64,000 nt of DNA, from the NCBI RefSeq assembly GCF_900637395.1, contig NZ_LR134372.1, forward strand, positions 1,426,001-1,490,000, read 5' to 3'. A program made the position numbers and the translations under genes. Below, piece after piece: positions 1 to 8,095 of the stretch. Under the pieces are notes generated by a model that did not search any database, was not told the DNA's origin, and worked only from the letters and a program-made list of their open reading frames with translations. The stretch comes from Campylobacter upsaliensis (GTDB lineage: Bacteria > Campylobacterota > Campylobacteria > Campylobacterales > Campylobacteraceae). How positions within the stretch are numbered: the first letter of the stretch is position 1; each line of letters opens with the position of its first letter.

Positions 1-332
1 CCGAAAGTATCTTAAAAGAGCTTATTCCTGAAGCTTTAGCGCATTTAGATGATGAAAATTTGAAAAATCTTTGTGTGGTTGATGTGGAGTGTCGCAAGGG
101 GCGTTATGATGCCTTTGTTTATTTAGATAAGATGTTTTTAAATACTCACGAGCAAGAAAGAATTTTAAATGCTCTTAAAAAAGCTTCAAGGGCTTTGCAA
201 AATTATTGTATGAGTGAGCAAGGCTGGTATAGATGTCCTAATTTTCACTTTAAATTTGACGATAGATTAGAGTATCAAAATCATATGGACGCACTTTTTG
301 AAAAGATAAAAAGGAAAAATGATGAATCTTAA
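1..332 (+). CDS. rbfA: Ribosome-binding factor A (partial, 5' end outside window)
   Basis: Small 30S-subunit maturation factor that helps 16S rRNA 5'-end processing. The frame is open from base 3 (Glu-Ser-Ile-Leu-Lys-Glu-Leu) to the TAA at 330-332, so the gene enters the window already running. An apparent TTG start at 60 is internal. The visible 110 residues match, from memory, the C-terminal nine tenths of Campylobacter RbfA, including YDAFVYLDKMF and the Campylobacter-specific tail NYCMSEQGWYRCPNFHFKFD. The stop overlaps the rimP start by 14 bases, as expected for an infB-rbfA-rimP operon. Confidence 0.93.
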   Translation, partial: ESILKELIPEALAHLDDENLKNLCVVDVECRKGRYDAFVYLDKMFLNTHEQERILNALKKASRALQNYCMSEQGWYRCPNFHFKFDDRLEYQNHMDALFEKIKRKNDES

Positions 333-738
333 GGCTTTATGTAAAGAAGCTGGAGTTGAGCTTTATGATAGTGAGCTAGTGAGTGAAAATGGCAAAAAAA
401 TTTACCGCATTTACATTATGAAAGAGGGTGGAGTGAGCTTGGAAGATTGTGCTAAACTAAGTGAAATTCTTTCCCCAATTTTTGATGTGGAGCCGCCTGT
501 TAGTGGGGAGTATTTTTTAGAAGTGTCTTCTGCGGGACTTGAGAGAAAATTAAGCGCTTTGGAGCATTTTGAAAAAAGTGTGGGCGAAATGCTTAAAATC
601 ACTACAAGCGAAAAAGAGAAAATTCAAGGAAAACTTTTAAAAGTCGAGGGAGAAAATATCTTTTTGCAAGATGAAAAAGCTGAAATTTGCATTGAATTTA
701 GTCAAGTTAAAAAAGCAAAAACCTTTATAGAGTGGTGA
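319..738 (+). CDS. rimP: Ribosome maturation factor RimP
   Basis: Protein of 139 aa needed for 30S assembly. It has the N-terminal alpha/beta domain (LCKEAGVELYDSELV, then YRIYIMKEGGVSLEDCAKLS) and a C-terminal SH3-like Sm fold after SSAGLERKL, the signature of the family. Two ATG codons lie in tandem at 319 and 322, preceded by AAGGAAAA, and either could be used. The gene overlaps the rbfA end and so is probably translationally coupled. Its stop TGA abuts the stop of the convergent exporter gene with no spacer. Confidence 0.93.
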   Translation: MMNLKALCKEAGVELYDSELVSENGKKIYRIYIMKEGGVSLEDCAKLSEILSPIFDVEPPVSGEYFLEVSSAGLERKLSALEHFEKSVGEMLKITTSEKEKIQGKLLKVEGENIFLQDEKAEICIEFSQVKKAKTFIEW

Positions 739-1929
739 TTATCTCTTCATCGCAAAATAAAGTCCATTTGCAAGCACAACACAAATAAGCATTACTAAAG
801 CTAAAATGACAGGAGTGTTTGCACCCACCGCACTCACAATAAAAGAAATTACCCCCGCTAAAGCAAATTGACTAGTGCCAAGCACCGCAGAAGCTGTTCC
901 GCTGTGGTCTTTAAAGCGTGCCATTGCTAAAGTTGTGGTATTAGGAGCGATAAAACCAAGCAAGGCTATACTTGTAAAAATGCTAAGTTCAAAAAGCCAA
1001 AAATTTGGCTTAATCAAAGAATTTACAAATAAAATGAGCGTAGAAATAAGCATAATGATAAGCGCGTAAAAGAGGATTTTTTCGCTATCGATCTTTCTAA
1101 CCATTTTGGCATTAATATTTGCAAAAATAACAAAGCCCAAAGCATTAAGTCCAAAAAGCAAACCAAAATCCCTTTCACTCAAACCAAAAAAATTAATAAA
1201 CACAAAGCTAGACCCCGTAATATAAGCAAACATAGCTGCTAAAACTAAAGAAGCACAAGAAACATAAAGGATAAAAGGCTTGTCTTTAAGAACAAAGCGA
1301 TAACTTTTTAGTGTTTCTTTATGAGAAAATTTTTGCCTTTTAAGATGAGGGGCGGACTCTTTGAGTGCAAAAAAAATGAGTAAAAAAAGTAAAATTCCAA
1401 GCCCAAAAAGTGTCGCAAAAATGCTATGCCAAGAAAAATATTCTATCAAAAAGCCCCCAAATGAAGGAGAAAGCATAGGTGCAAGCGCACTAAAAACCAT
1501 CATTAGAGCAAAAATACTCGCCGCCTCTTTGAGTTCAAATAAATCATTAACAATAGCCCTAGCAATGACGACCCCAGCACACCCACCCAAAGCCTCAAAA
1601 AAACGCAAAATGATAAAAACATAAATATTATCAATAATCACGCAAAAAAGGCTAGAAAGCATAAAAAGAAAAATGCCCACAAGTGCAGGAATTTTACGCC
1701 CAAAAACATCACTTAAAGGTCCATAAATAAGCTGTCCTAAAGCAAAAGCTACAAAAAAACTTGCTAAAGAAAGTTGAGTTAAAAACTCACTTGTTTCAAA
1801 GCTTTGTTTTACTTGTGAAAGAGCGGGGAGATACATATCGGTAGAAAGTGGAGCTATGCTCGACATTAAAGCTAAAATGAAAATAAGTCTAAATTTGGCA
1901 AAACCCTTAATTTTGGTGTGTTTTTGCAT
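739..1929 (-). CDS. MFS drug exporter, Bcr/CflA family
   Basis: Inner-membrane proton-driven efflux protein of 396 aa with about 12 predicted hydrophobic segments. The loop after TM2 carries the MFS motif A (GPLSDVFGRK), and the N-terminus has the Bcr/CflA hallmark STDMYLPALSQV. The family exports bicyclomycin, chloramphenicol and similar compounds; the substrate here is unknown. The ATG overlaps the TAA of the upstream DUF262 gene by one base, so the two are probably co-transcribed. This pair is not expected beside rbfA-rimP in C. jejuni as I recall it, which suggests an insertion or rearrangement here. Confidence 0.88.
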   Translation of the reverse strand: MQKHTKIKGFAKFRLIFILALMSSIAPLSTDMYLPALSQVKQSFETSEFLTQLSLASFFVAFALGQLIYGPLSDVFGRKIPALVGIFLFMLSSLFCVIIDNIYVFIILRFFEALGGCAGVVIARAIVNDLFELKEAASIFALMMVFSALAPMLSPSFGGFLIEYFSWHSIFATLFGLGILLFLLIFFALKESAPHLKRQKFSHKETLKSYRFVLKDKPFILYVSCASLVLAAMFAYITGSSFVFINFFGLSERDFGLLFGLNALGFVIFANINAKMVRKIDSEKILFYALIIMLISTLILFVNSLIKPNFWLFELSIFTSIALLGFIAPNTTTLAMARFKDHSGTASAVLGTSQFALAGVISFIVSAVGANTPVILALVMLICVVLANGLYFAMKR

Positions 1930-3656
1930 TAAAATATCCTACTGAAAAATTCGCCAAATTTAGCATAAATTTGCCTGTTTCTTTCCTCAATGTCCTTAAA
2001 ATCCCAGTTCTTTTTAGAGCTTTTGGAAAGGGCTTTTACTTCGGCACAAAATGAAGTAGCGTAATACTCTTTTTTCTTAGCAAAAAATTCATTTGAAGCG
2101 CTAATGTTAAGCTTTTTTTCTATAAGAATTTTATTGCCTATTTGTTCAACCAAGCCTTTAACCTCATCTTCTTCAAGCTTGTAGTAATTATCCTGCCATT
2201 TTTTAGGGAGTATATGCTCTATCTCTAAAAGATTAAAACTGAAATTTTTATTTGCACTATTCCACCAAAAAATTTGCTTCTCATCATAAATTAAGGCATA
2301 AAAAGCAAGGATATAACGCATATTTTTAGGGATAGTTTTTTGGGAAAAATCGATGAAATTTTCCAAACTCGGCATTTTTAAAATGGGTAAATTTAAAGAT
2401 TTTTCAAAAATTTTCTCTCTTTTTTTGTTTTTTAAATTGATATTAGCCTTCATAAAGCCCCAAAAAAGCCCAGATCCACCGCCCTTACCCCAAAATAAAC
2501 CAAGCGCACAGTAAGATGCAATTTGTGGCAAAATGGTATCTAAAAGCTCTTTTAAGCTCTCTTTATTTTTATGTGCTTCGTAAAAACACATCGAAACGAC
2601 CATACGCCATAATTTATTAGGAAATAGATTTAAAATCGCAAAATATTTTTTACCCTGCTCGTCTAAAAAATCATAAGGATTCGCCCAAAAATCGCCCAGT
2701 TTTTTGATAAATTCAAAGCTTTCTTTTTGCGTGAGTAAGTCCTCATTTGCTGCAAAATTGACATTTTTCTTTTTAGAATTTAATTTATCTTTTTTAGTCC
2801 AAAAATCAAGCACAGTAGGGATAACCGTGTCTAATTCCTCGTGTAAAGCTCTAATAATATGCTCATATTGCTCAAATAAAAAGCCTACATCTTCTTTTTT
2901 AAGATAATTTGAATCTTGAAGTAAGCTTTCTAAATTCTGCCACTCTTTCGCAAAAATGGGCTTTTCATCTTCTTTTTTATTTGCGTAAATAATGCCTTTT
3001 AAAATATCTGCCGTGCTAAGCGAAATGCCTCTATTATTAAGAGTATTAAAAATCCTTAAAGCCTTGTCCCTTTCGCTGCATTCTATGGGTAAAATTACGC
3101 AATCATCAAGCAAACATTCACAAAAGCCAAGCCACTCCACAGGCTCATTAAGTGCCAAATCATCAATTTTTCTTTTAAAATAAAGATATTTTTTTTCGTC
3201 TATTTTTATTTCGTCTTTAAAAAGATTTTCTAATTTTTCATTATCCTTATCTGTGGCAACCTCGCTTTTTAAATGCGTTTTTTCGTAAAAAATTTCTCCG
3301 GTTCTACGATGCGTATCCCATAAGCAATCCGCTAAACTATCCTTTAATTTATCGACATTTTCTTTCTTTTGTCCTTTTGCCTTTTCATAAATCGCACGGA
3401 TAAGCAGTAAAAGCGTAGTAGTGCGTTGCTGTCCGTCTATGATATTTTGCACCTTATTTTCTGCGTAAATGACCATAGAGCCTAAAAAATACTCATCATC
3501 GTCTATTTTATTTTTATAAAAATGATAAATATCGTCCCAAAGCTGCCCACACTCATCTTCTCCCCAAACATAATTTCTTTGATACATAGGAATAAGAAAG
3601 TGATTTTTAGAAAGATAATCCGCGATAGTATTTGCCTCTGCTCTTAATTCTGCCAT
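1929..3656 (-). CDS. DUF262/HNH (DUF1524) domain protein, GmrSD-like
   Basis: Protein of 575 aa. Residues about 10-250 are a DUF262 (ParB/sulfiredoxin-like) domain with IPMYQRNYVW near residue 22 and the nucleotide-binding IIDGQQRTTTLL near 73. The C-terminal 110 residues are an HNH-type DUF1524 nuclease with LEIEHILPKKW followed by a conserved GNKILIEKKLN segment. In characterised relatives (GmrS/GmrD, type IV restriction) the two domains use nucleotide hydrolysis to cut modified phage DNA. Here both are in one chain, so anti-phage function is inferred, not shown. The ATG has a strong AGGAGA ribosome site and a TATAAT box upstream. Confidence 0.85.
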   Translation of the reverse strand: MAELRAEANTIADYLSKNHFLIPMYQRNYVWGEDECGQLWDDIYHFYKNKIDDDEYFLGSMVIYAENKVQNIIDGQQRTTTLLLLIRAIYEKAKGQKKENVDKLKDSLADCLWDTHRRTGEIFYEKTHLKSEVATDKDNEKLENLFKDEIKIDEKKYLYFKRKIDDLALNEPVEWLGFCECLLDDCVILPIECSERDKALRIFNTLNNRGISLSTADILKGIIYANKKEDEKPIFAKEWQNLESLLQDSNYLKKEDVGFLFEQYEHIIRALHEELDTVIPTVLDFWTKKDKLNSKKKNVNFAANEDLLTQKESFEFIKKLGDFWANPYDFLDEQGKKYFAILNLFPNKLWRMVVSMCFYEAHKNKESLKELLDTILPQIASYCALGLFWGKGGGSGLFWGFMKANINLKNKKREKIFEKSLNLPILKMPSLENFIDFSQKTIPKNMRYILAFYALIYDEKQIFWWNSANKNFSFNLLEIEHILPKKWQDNYYKLEEDEVKGLVEQIGNKILIEKKLNISASNEFFAKKKEYYATSFCAEVKALSKSSKKNWDFKDIEERNRQIYAKFGEFFSRIF

Positions 3657-3675
3657 TTAGTCTCCTGTAATCCGC

Positions 3676-3681
3676 ATTATA
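3676..3681 (-). promoter_or_regulatory. Probable sigma70 -10 box for the DUF262 gene
   Basis: Read on the - strand this is a perfect TATAAT, 20 bases before the start codon, with AGGAGA (3661-3666) between. Campylobacter sigma70 promoters need little more than an extended -10 box. Confidence 0.55.
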
Positions 3682-3781
3682 AATTTTAGCAAAATATGAT
3701 AAATTTCGTTTGAAAAATTAAATTTACTTAATTTTAATACAAATTAGCTAAAGTTTAAAAAATGAAAGTTAAGGTTTAAAA

Positions 3782-4054
3782 ATGATGCCTTTTAGCGATG
3801 AAGAATTAATAAATCCTGTAAAAAAAAGCTTAGAAAAATCTTTGCCCATTTTGGAGCGTGATGGAGGGGGACTTGAATTTTTAGGTGTAAAAAATGGCGT
3901 AGTTTATGTGCATTTAATCGGTGCTTGTAAGGGCTGTGCCTCAAGTGGCATTACGCTTAAATATTCTCTTGAAAGACAGCTTAAAATGGACATTCACCCT
4001 GAAATTAGCATTATAAATCTAGAAGGTGGGGAGCAAGAATTTGCAAAATTATAG
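3782..4054 (+). CDS. NifU-like Fe-S scaffold protein (Cj1639-like)
   Basis: Protein of 90 aa made of a single NifU C-terminal domain (Nfu type) that binds and passes on [Fe-S] clusters in the cytoplasm. The motif ACKGCASSG places the two cluster cysteines at residues 49 and 52. The DGGGLEFLGVKNGVVYV stretch is typical of the family. Tandem ATG codons at 3782 and 3785 follow a TAAGG ribosome site. It starts a long + strand run; the next gene overlaps its 3' end. Confidence 0.9.
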   Translation: MMPFSDEELINPVKKSLEKSLPILERDGGGLEFLGVKNGVVYVHLIGACKGCASSGITLKYSLERQLKMDIHPEISIINLEGGEQEFAKL

Positions 4055-4586
4055 AAAGATTGCATTAAAATATTTAAAAATAGGCGATTTTAATAACGCC
4101 CTTATTTATCTTTCCTTAGCTTATAAAGAAAAAAAAGATGAGCATTTGTTAAATCTTATTAGCCTCTGCGAATTTGGACTTGAAAAAGAGCAAGAAGCTA
4201 AGGCTTTGCTTGAATTTTATCTCAAACACGCAAAAAGCAAAAAAATGCAAAAAGATTTTGAAAGCGTTCTAACTTTAGTGATGTTTAAAGCAAACATTAA
4301 AGATGAATTTGAAGATGGACACGCTTTAAATTATAGAGATTTTTTAGAAAGCGTGAAAAAAATAGGCTTTAAGAAAAGTTTTGAAAATATTATTTTTAAT
4401 GCTAAATTAATCATTGATGATAAGAAAGATTTTTTAAATTTTTTAGAAGAGTTATGCAAAAATGGCTATGAGGAAGCGGCTTTGAATTATATCGAAGATA
4501 TTTTTCCGCATTTTTGGGATCACGAAAATTTTATAAAACTCAAAAAACAATTTAAAGGGTTTAAGGGTGAAAATAAAGCTAAATGA
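4041..4586 (+). CDS. Conserved hypothetical, TPR-like (Cj1640-like)
   Basis: Predicted soluble protein of 181 aa, mostly helical. The N-terminus ([25 protein letters not shown]) reads like one or two tetratricopeptide repeats, so a protein-interaction role is possible but unproven. I prefer the TTG at 4041 (Met-Gln-Asn-Tyr) to the GTG at 4026: it has GGGGAG 7 bases upstream and matches the short N-terminus I recall for the C. jejuni homologue. It overlaps the NifU-like gene by 14 bases and ends 20 bases inside murE. Confidence 0.75.
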   Translation: MQNYRKIALKYLKIGDFNNALIYLSLAYKEKKDEHLLNLISLCEFGLEKEQEAKALLEFYLKHAKSKKMQKDFESVLTLVMFKANIKDEFEDGHALNYRDFLESVKKIGFKKSFENIIFNAKLIIDDKKDFLNFLEELCKNGYEEAALNYIEDIFPHFWDHENFIKLKKQFKGFKGENKAK

Positions 4587-5853
4587 AACTTTTATCACGG
4601 ATAATTCAAGCGAGTGTGAGAAAGATTGCTTTTTTTTAAGCTGCTTTCAAAATGCCAAATTTAAAGATGAAGCCGTAAAAAAAGGTGCCAAAATCATCGA
4701 TGTGGAAGAGACTAAGAAGCTTTTAGGTATCGATGAAACAATTAAAATCATCGGCATCACAGGCACTAATGGCAAAACGACAACCGCGGCGGCGATTTAT
4801 TCTATCTTGCTTGATTTAGGCTTTAAATGTGGGCTTTGTGGGACAAGAGGAGCTTTTATTAATGATGAAAAAATCGATGAAAAGTCCTTAACCACTTCGC
4901 CGATTTTAAAAACTTTAGAATATTTACAAAAAGCGACCTTAAAAGGGTGTGAATTTTTTGTGATGGAAGTAAGCTCCCACGCTTTGGTGCAAAACCGCAT
5001 TGAGGGCTTAGAATTTGCAGCAAAAATCTTTACTAATTTAACGCAAGATCATTTAGACTTTCACGGCTCTTTTGAAAATTATAAAGAGGCAAAAGAGAGT
5101 TTTTTCACAAATGAAAGCTTGAAATTTATCAACAAAGACGCCTTTCATATCAATTTCAATGTCAAAAATGCCTACACTTATGGCATAGAAAATCCAGCTT
5201 TTTATCAAGTTAAAGCTTATGCTTTAGAAAATGAAATTGACGCTTTAGTTTTAGCTAAAAATCAAAGCTTTCACATACACTCATCTCTTTTGGGACTTTT
5301 TAATCTTTACAATCTTTTAGCTGCTAGTGCTTGTGTTAATGAGCTTGTAAAGCCAAATTTGGCAGATTTAGAAAGGGCTATTAGTGGTTTTGGTGGAGTT
5401 TGTGGAAGGGTGGAGAAGATTGTAGAGGGAGTGATAGTCGATTTTGCCCATACTCCAGATGGGATAGAAAAGGTGCTTGATAGTTTGAAAAATAAAAATC
5501 TCATTGTCGTTTTTGGAGCAGGAGGCGATAGAGATAAGAGCAAAAGGGCTTTAATGGGAAAAATGGTCGCTCATTATGCAAAAAATGCTATCATTACAAG
5601 TGATAATCCCAGAAGCGAGGATGCTAGAAGCATTATGCAAGAAATTTTGCAAGGCTTTGAGGATAAAAACACCCCTTTGATGATAGAAAATAGGGAACTT
5701 GCCATTTGTAAGGCTTTAGAATTAAAAAAAGAAGACGATTTAGTCATCATACTTGGCAAAGGCGATGAGACTTATCAGGAAATTAAGGGCGTAAAATATC
5801 CTTTTAGCGACAAAGAAGTCGTGTTAAATTTTTATAAAAATCAAGGAAAATAA
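4567..5853 (+). CDS. murE: UDP-MurNAc-tripeptide synthetase MurE
   Basis: Cytoplasmic ATP-dependent ligase that adds meso-diaminopimelate to UDP-MurNAc-L-Ala-D-Glu in peptidoglycan synthesis. The 428 residues contain the Mur P-loop [16 protein letters not shown], the central [19 protein letters not shown] segment and the DNPRSED motif, whose DNPR marks meso-DAP-adding enzymes rather than lysine-adding ones. It is shorter than the E. coli protein, mainly at the N-terminal domain, as usual in Campylobacterota. The start is GTG, overlapping the previous gene. Confidence 0.95.
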   Translation: MKIKLNETFITDNSSECEKDCFFLSCFQNAKFKDEAVKKGAKIIDVEETKKLLGIDETIKIIGITGTNGKTTTAAAIYSILLDLGFKCGLCGTRGAFINDEKIDEKSLTTSPILKTLEYLQKATLKGCEFFVMEVSSHALVQNRIEGLEFAAKIFTNLTQDHLDFHGSFENYKEAKESFFTNESLKFINKDAFHINFNVKNAYTYGIENPAFYQVKAYALENEIDALVLAKNQSFHIHSSLLGLFNLYNLLAASACVNELVKPNLADLERAISGFGGVCGRVEKIVEGVIVDFAHTPDGIEKVLDSLKNKNLIVVFGAGGDRDKSKRALMGKMVAHYAKNAIITSDNPRSEDARSIMQEILQGFEDKNTPLMIENRELAICKALELKKEDDLVIILGKGDETYQEIKGVKYPFSDKEVVLNFYKNQGK

Positions 5854-6165
5854 ATGTTTGAAAATTTAGACTTTTCTAAAATGGGTGAGCTTTTAAACAA
5901 GGTGCAAGAAAAGGCTAAGGCTATGGAGCTTGAGCTAGACAAAAAAGAGTTTAGTGCTAAAAGCGGTGCGGGACTTGTGAAAGTAAGTGCAAATGGCAAG
6001 GGAGAGATTATTGATGTTAGTATTGATGATTCTTTGCTTGAGGATAAAGAATCTTTGCAAATTTTACTCATAGCGGCAATTAATGATGTTTTGGCTATGG
6101 TCGCACAAAATAAAAATAGCATAGCAAGTGATATGCTTGGAGGTTTAGGAGGGCTTAAGATATGA
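5854..6165 (+). CDS. YbaB/EbfC nucleoid-associated protein
   Basis: DNA-binding tweezer-like dimer protein of 103 aa (Cj1642-like). It has an N-terminal helix (ELLNKVQEKAKAMELELDKKEF), the central strand motif GAGLVKVSANGKGEIIDVSID and a C-terminal helix ending in MLGGLGGLKI. It starts directly after the murE stop and ends with an ATGA overlap to the next gene, so it is in the same operon. Confidence 0.9.
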   Translation: MFENLDFSKMGELLNKVQEKAKAMELELDKKEFSAKSGAGLVKVSANGKGEIIDVSIDDSLLEDKESLQILLIAAINDVLAMVAQNKNSIASDMLGGLGGLKI

Positions 6166-7250
6166 GAATTTTATTGACTTTTTTTGTTTTATTTTCTTTT
6201 ATGTGGGCGATTGAAAGACCGAGATTTGAGGACTTTGCCGCAGGGTATGAGAGAAATAAGGCAAGTATGTTAAATTATGAAGGTATGCAAGCCTTTGTTT
6301 TAAGCGAAAATTTATTAGCCGTTTTAAAAACGCCTAACGCAAAGCTAAATCAATATGTCAAATATGATCCTTTTTTAAATTTATATCTTGTAAGAACGCC
6401 CTTTTCTCTTATCCCAACGCCTATGGCAGATGAAGAAAAGCTTACTAGAAACGACTGGGTGGGTATTTGGGATCCAAATAAGCCTTATATAGGACACATT
6501 AAGTATTTAGCACAAAATATTGACGAAAAAGACCAGCTTGACTTTCAAAGTAAGGTAGGACTTTTAGGTGAGCCTTGTTGCAATATGCTAGGCATAGCTC
6601 TAAATAACGGCTCTTTCATAGGTAATCGCTATCTTAAGCATTTTATGAAATATAATGATGTGTATTGGGGTGATATAGGAGTCGATTTTGTCGTAAGAGA
6701 AAATAAAATTTATGTAGGAAATGTCCGTAAAAATGCACAATTTTTAGTCAATGATGAGCTTATTAGCATTGATGGAGCTAATGTGCGTGATGTAAGAAAG
6801 GTCAATGAGAGAATACTTTTTGCCGATAGAGGAAGCACGATTTATTTTGGTGTTAAAAGAGATAATCAGGATTTAAATATCTCTAGCATAGTGTTTGAAA
6901 AGGACATTAGCCATTTTAATTTGCCAAGCAATAAGCCAAAACCTGCTCCAACAAGTTTTAGAAGTAATCTTGGCTTAAGTGTCAATTCTGCTCTTATCGT
7001 AACTAAAGTCGATACCAACTCAAAAGCAAGTAGGGCTGGCTTTATGGTAGGAGATAAAATTTTACGCGTTAATAATGAAATGATTAAAAATTTCAAGCAA
7101 CTTCAAGACATTTTAGCTAAGGGTAATGATTTTAACATACTCCTAGAAAGACTAGAGAAAAAACTTCCTTTGCATCGTTTTGATAATAATCTTGACTTAT
7201 CCCAAAAAAGTGATGGAAAATTTCAATTTTTCATAAGGCTTGTGAAGTGA
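6162..7250 (+). CDS. Secreted PDZ-domain protein (Cj1643-like)
   Basis: Protein of 362 aa with a signal peptide (MRILLTFFVLFSFMWA, likely cleaved just after) and a C-terminal PDZ domain at about 265-335 (ALIVTKVDTNSKASRAGFMVGDKILRVNN). No protease triad is visible, so it is probably a periplasmic adaptor or chaperone rather than an HtrA-type protease. The middle region (about 20-240) is a Campylobacterota-specific domain of unknown function with a CC pair near residue 143. ATGA overlap upstream, GTGA overlap downstream. Confidence 0.82.
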   Translation: MRILLTFFVLFSFMWAIERPRFEDFAAGYERNKASMLNYEGMQAFVLSENLLAVLKTPNAKLNQYVKYDPFLNLYLVRTPFSLIPTPMADEEKLTRNDWVGIWDPNKPYIGHIKYLAQNIDEKDQLDFQSKVGLLGEPCCNMLGIALNNGSFIGNRYLKHFMKYNDVYWGDIGVDFVVRENKIYVGNVRKNAQFLVNDELISIDGANVRDVRKVNERILFADRGSTIYFGVKRDNQDLNISSIVFEKDISHFNLPSNKPKPAPTSFRSNLGLSVNSALIVTKVDTNSKASRAGFMVGDKILRVNNEMIKNFKQLQDILAKGNDFNILLERLEKKLPLHRFDNNLDLSQKSDGKFQFFIRLVK

Positions 7251-8086
7251 ATTTGAGGGAGGAATTTCACAAGCACTTAATGCGAAATCTACCTCAAATT
7301 CCAAGTTTCCACCCATTTTTTAACGAAGCCTTAGCAGTGATGTTAAAAGCTGGGGGGAAGTATTTTCGCGCTCAACTTCTTTTAAATGTGGTTTATTTTT
7401 ACAAAAAAGAGCGTTTTAAAGAAGCGCTGGATGCGGCTTTAGCTTTAGAATTTATCCATACTTATTCGCTTATACACGATGATTTGCCCGCTATGGATAA
7501 TGCCGATTTTAGACGCTCTACACCCACCCTACATAAAAGCTACGATGAAACAACGGCGATTTTAGTTGGCGATGCTTTAAATACGGAAGCATTTTTGCTT
7601 TTAAGTCGCTTAAATTTGTCCGCCACAATCTCTCTTAAACTCGTAGAAACTCTTGCTTTTAATGCGGGGCTTAATGGTATGATTATAGGACAGGCGATTG
7701 ATTGTTATTTTGAAGATCAAAAGCTCAACTTAAAAGAATTAGAATTTTTACACACACACAAAACCGCCAAACTCATCGCGGCAAGTTTAAAAATGGGCTG
7801 TCAAATTTGCGAACTTGACGAAACAATAACTAAGCAACTTTACGAACTGGGCTTAAAACTTGGCTTAATTTTTCAAATCAATGATGATATTATCGATGCG
7901 ACTTTGAGCGAAAAAGAAAGCGGAAAACCGACAAATGCCGATACACATAAAAATTCTTTTGTGAATTTATTAGGACTTAAAGAGGCTAAGGAGTGCAAAG
8001 ATAAACTTTTAAAAGAGTGTCAATTTGAGGGTTTAAATGCTAATTTTATCGCAAGTTTAAAAGACTTAATTAAAGAATATTTATAA
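7247..8086 (+). CDS. ispA: Polyprenyl synthetase (farnesyl/geranyl diphosphate synthase)
   Basis: Isoprenoid chain-elongation enzyme of 279 aa condensing isopentenyl and allylic diphosphates. Both aspartate-rich motifs are present: DDLPAMDNADFRR (first, near residue 83) and NDDIID (second, near 210). The GGKYFRAQLL segment binds isopentenyl diphosphate. The start is GTG in a GTGA overlap with the PDZ gene. The likely product, farnesyl diphosphate, feeds undecaprenyl and quinone synthesis; chain length cannot be read safely from sequence alone. Confidence 0.92.
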   Translation: MNLREEFHKHLMRNLPQIPSFHPFFNEALAVMLKAGGKYFRAQLLLNVVYFYKKERFKEALDAALALEFIHTYSLIHDDLPAMDNADFRRSTPTLHKSYDETTAILVGDALNTEAFLLLSRLNLSATISLKLVETLAFNAGLNGMIIGQAIDCYFEDQKLNLKELEFLHTHKTAKLIAASLKMGCQICELDETITKQLYELGLKLGLIFQINDDIIDATLSEKESGKPTNADTHKNSFVNLLGLKEAKECKDKLLKECQFEGLNANFIASLKDLIKEYL

Positions 8087-8095
8087 AGGAAAACA

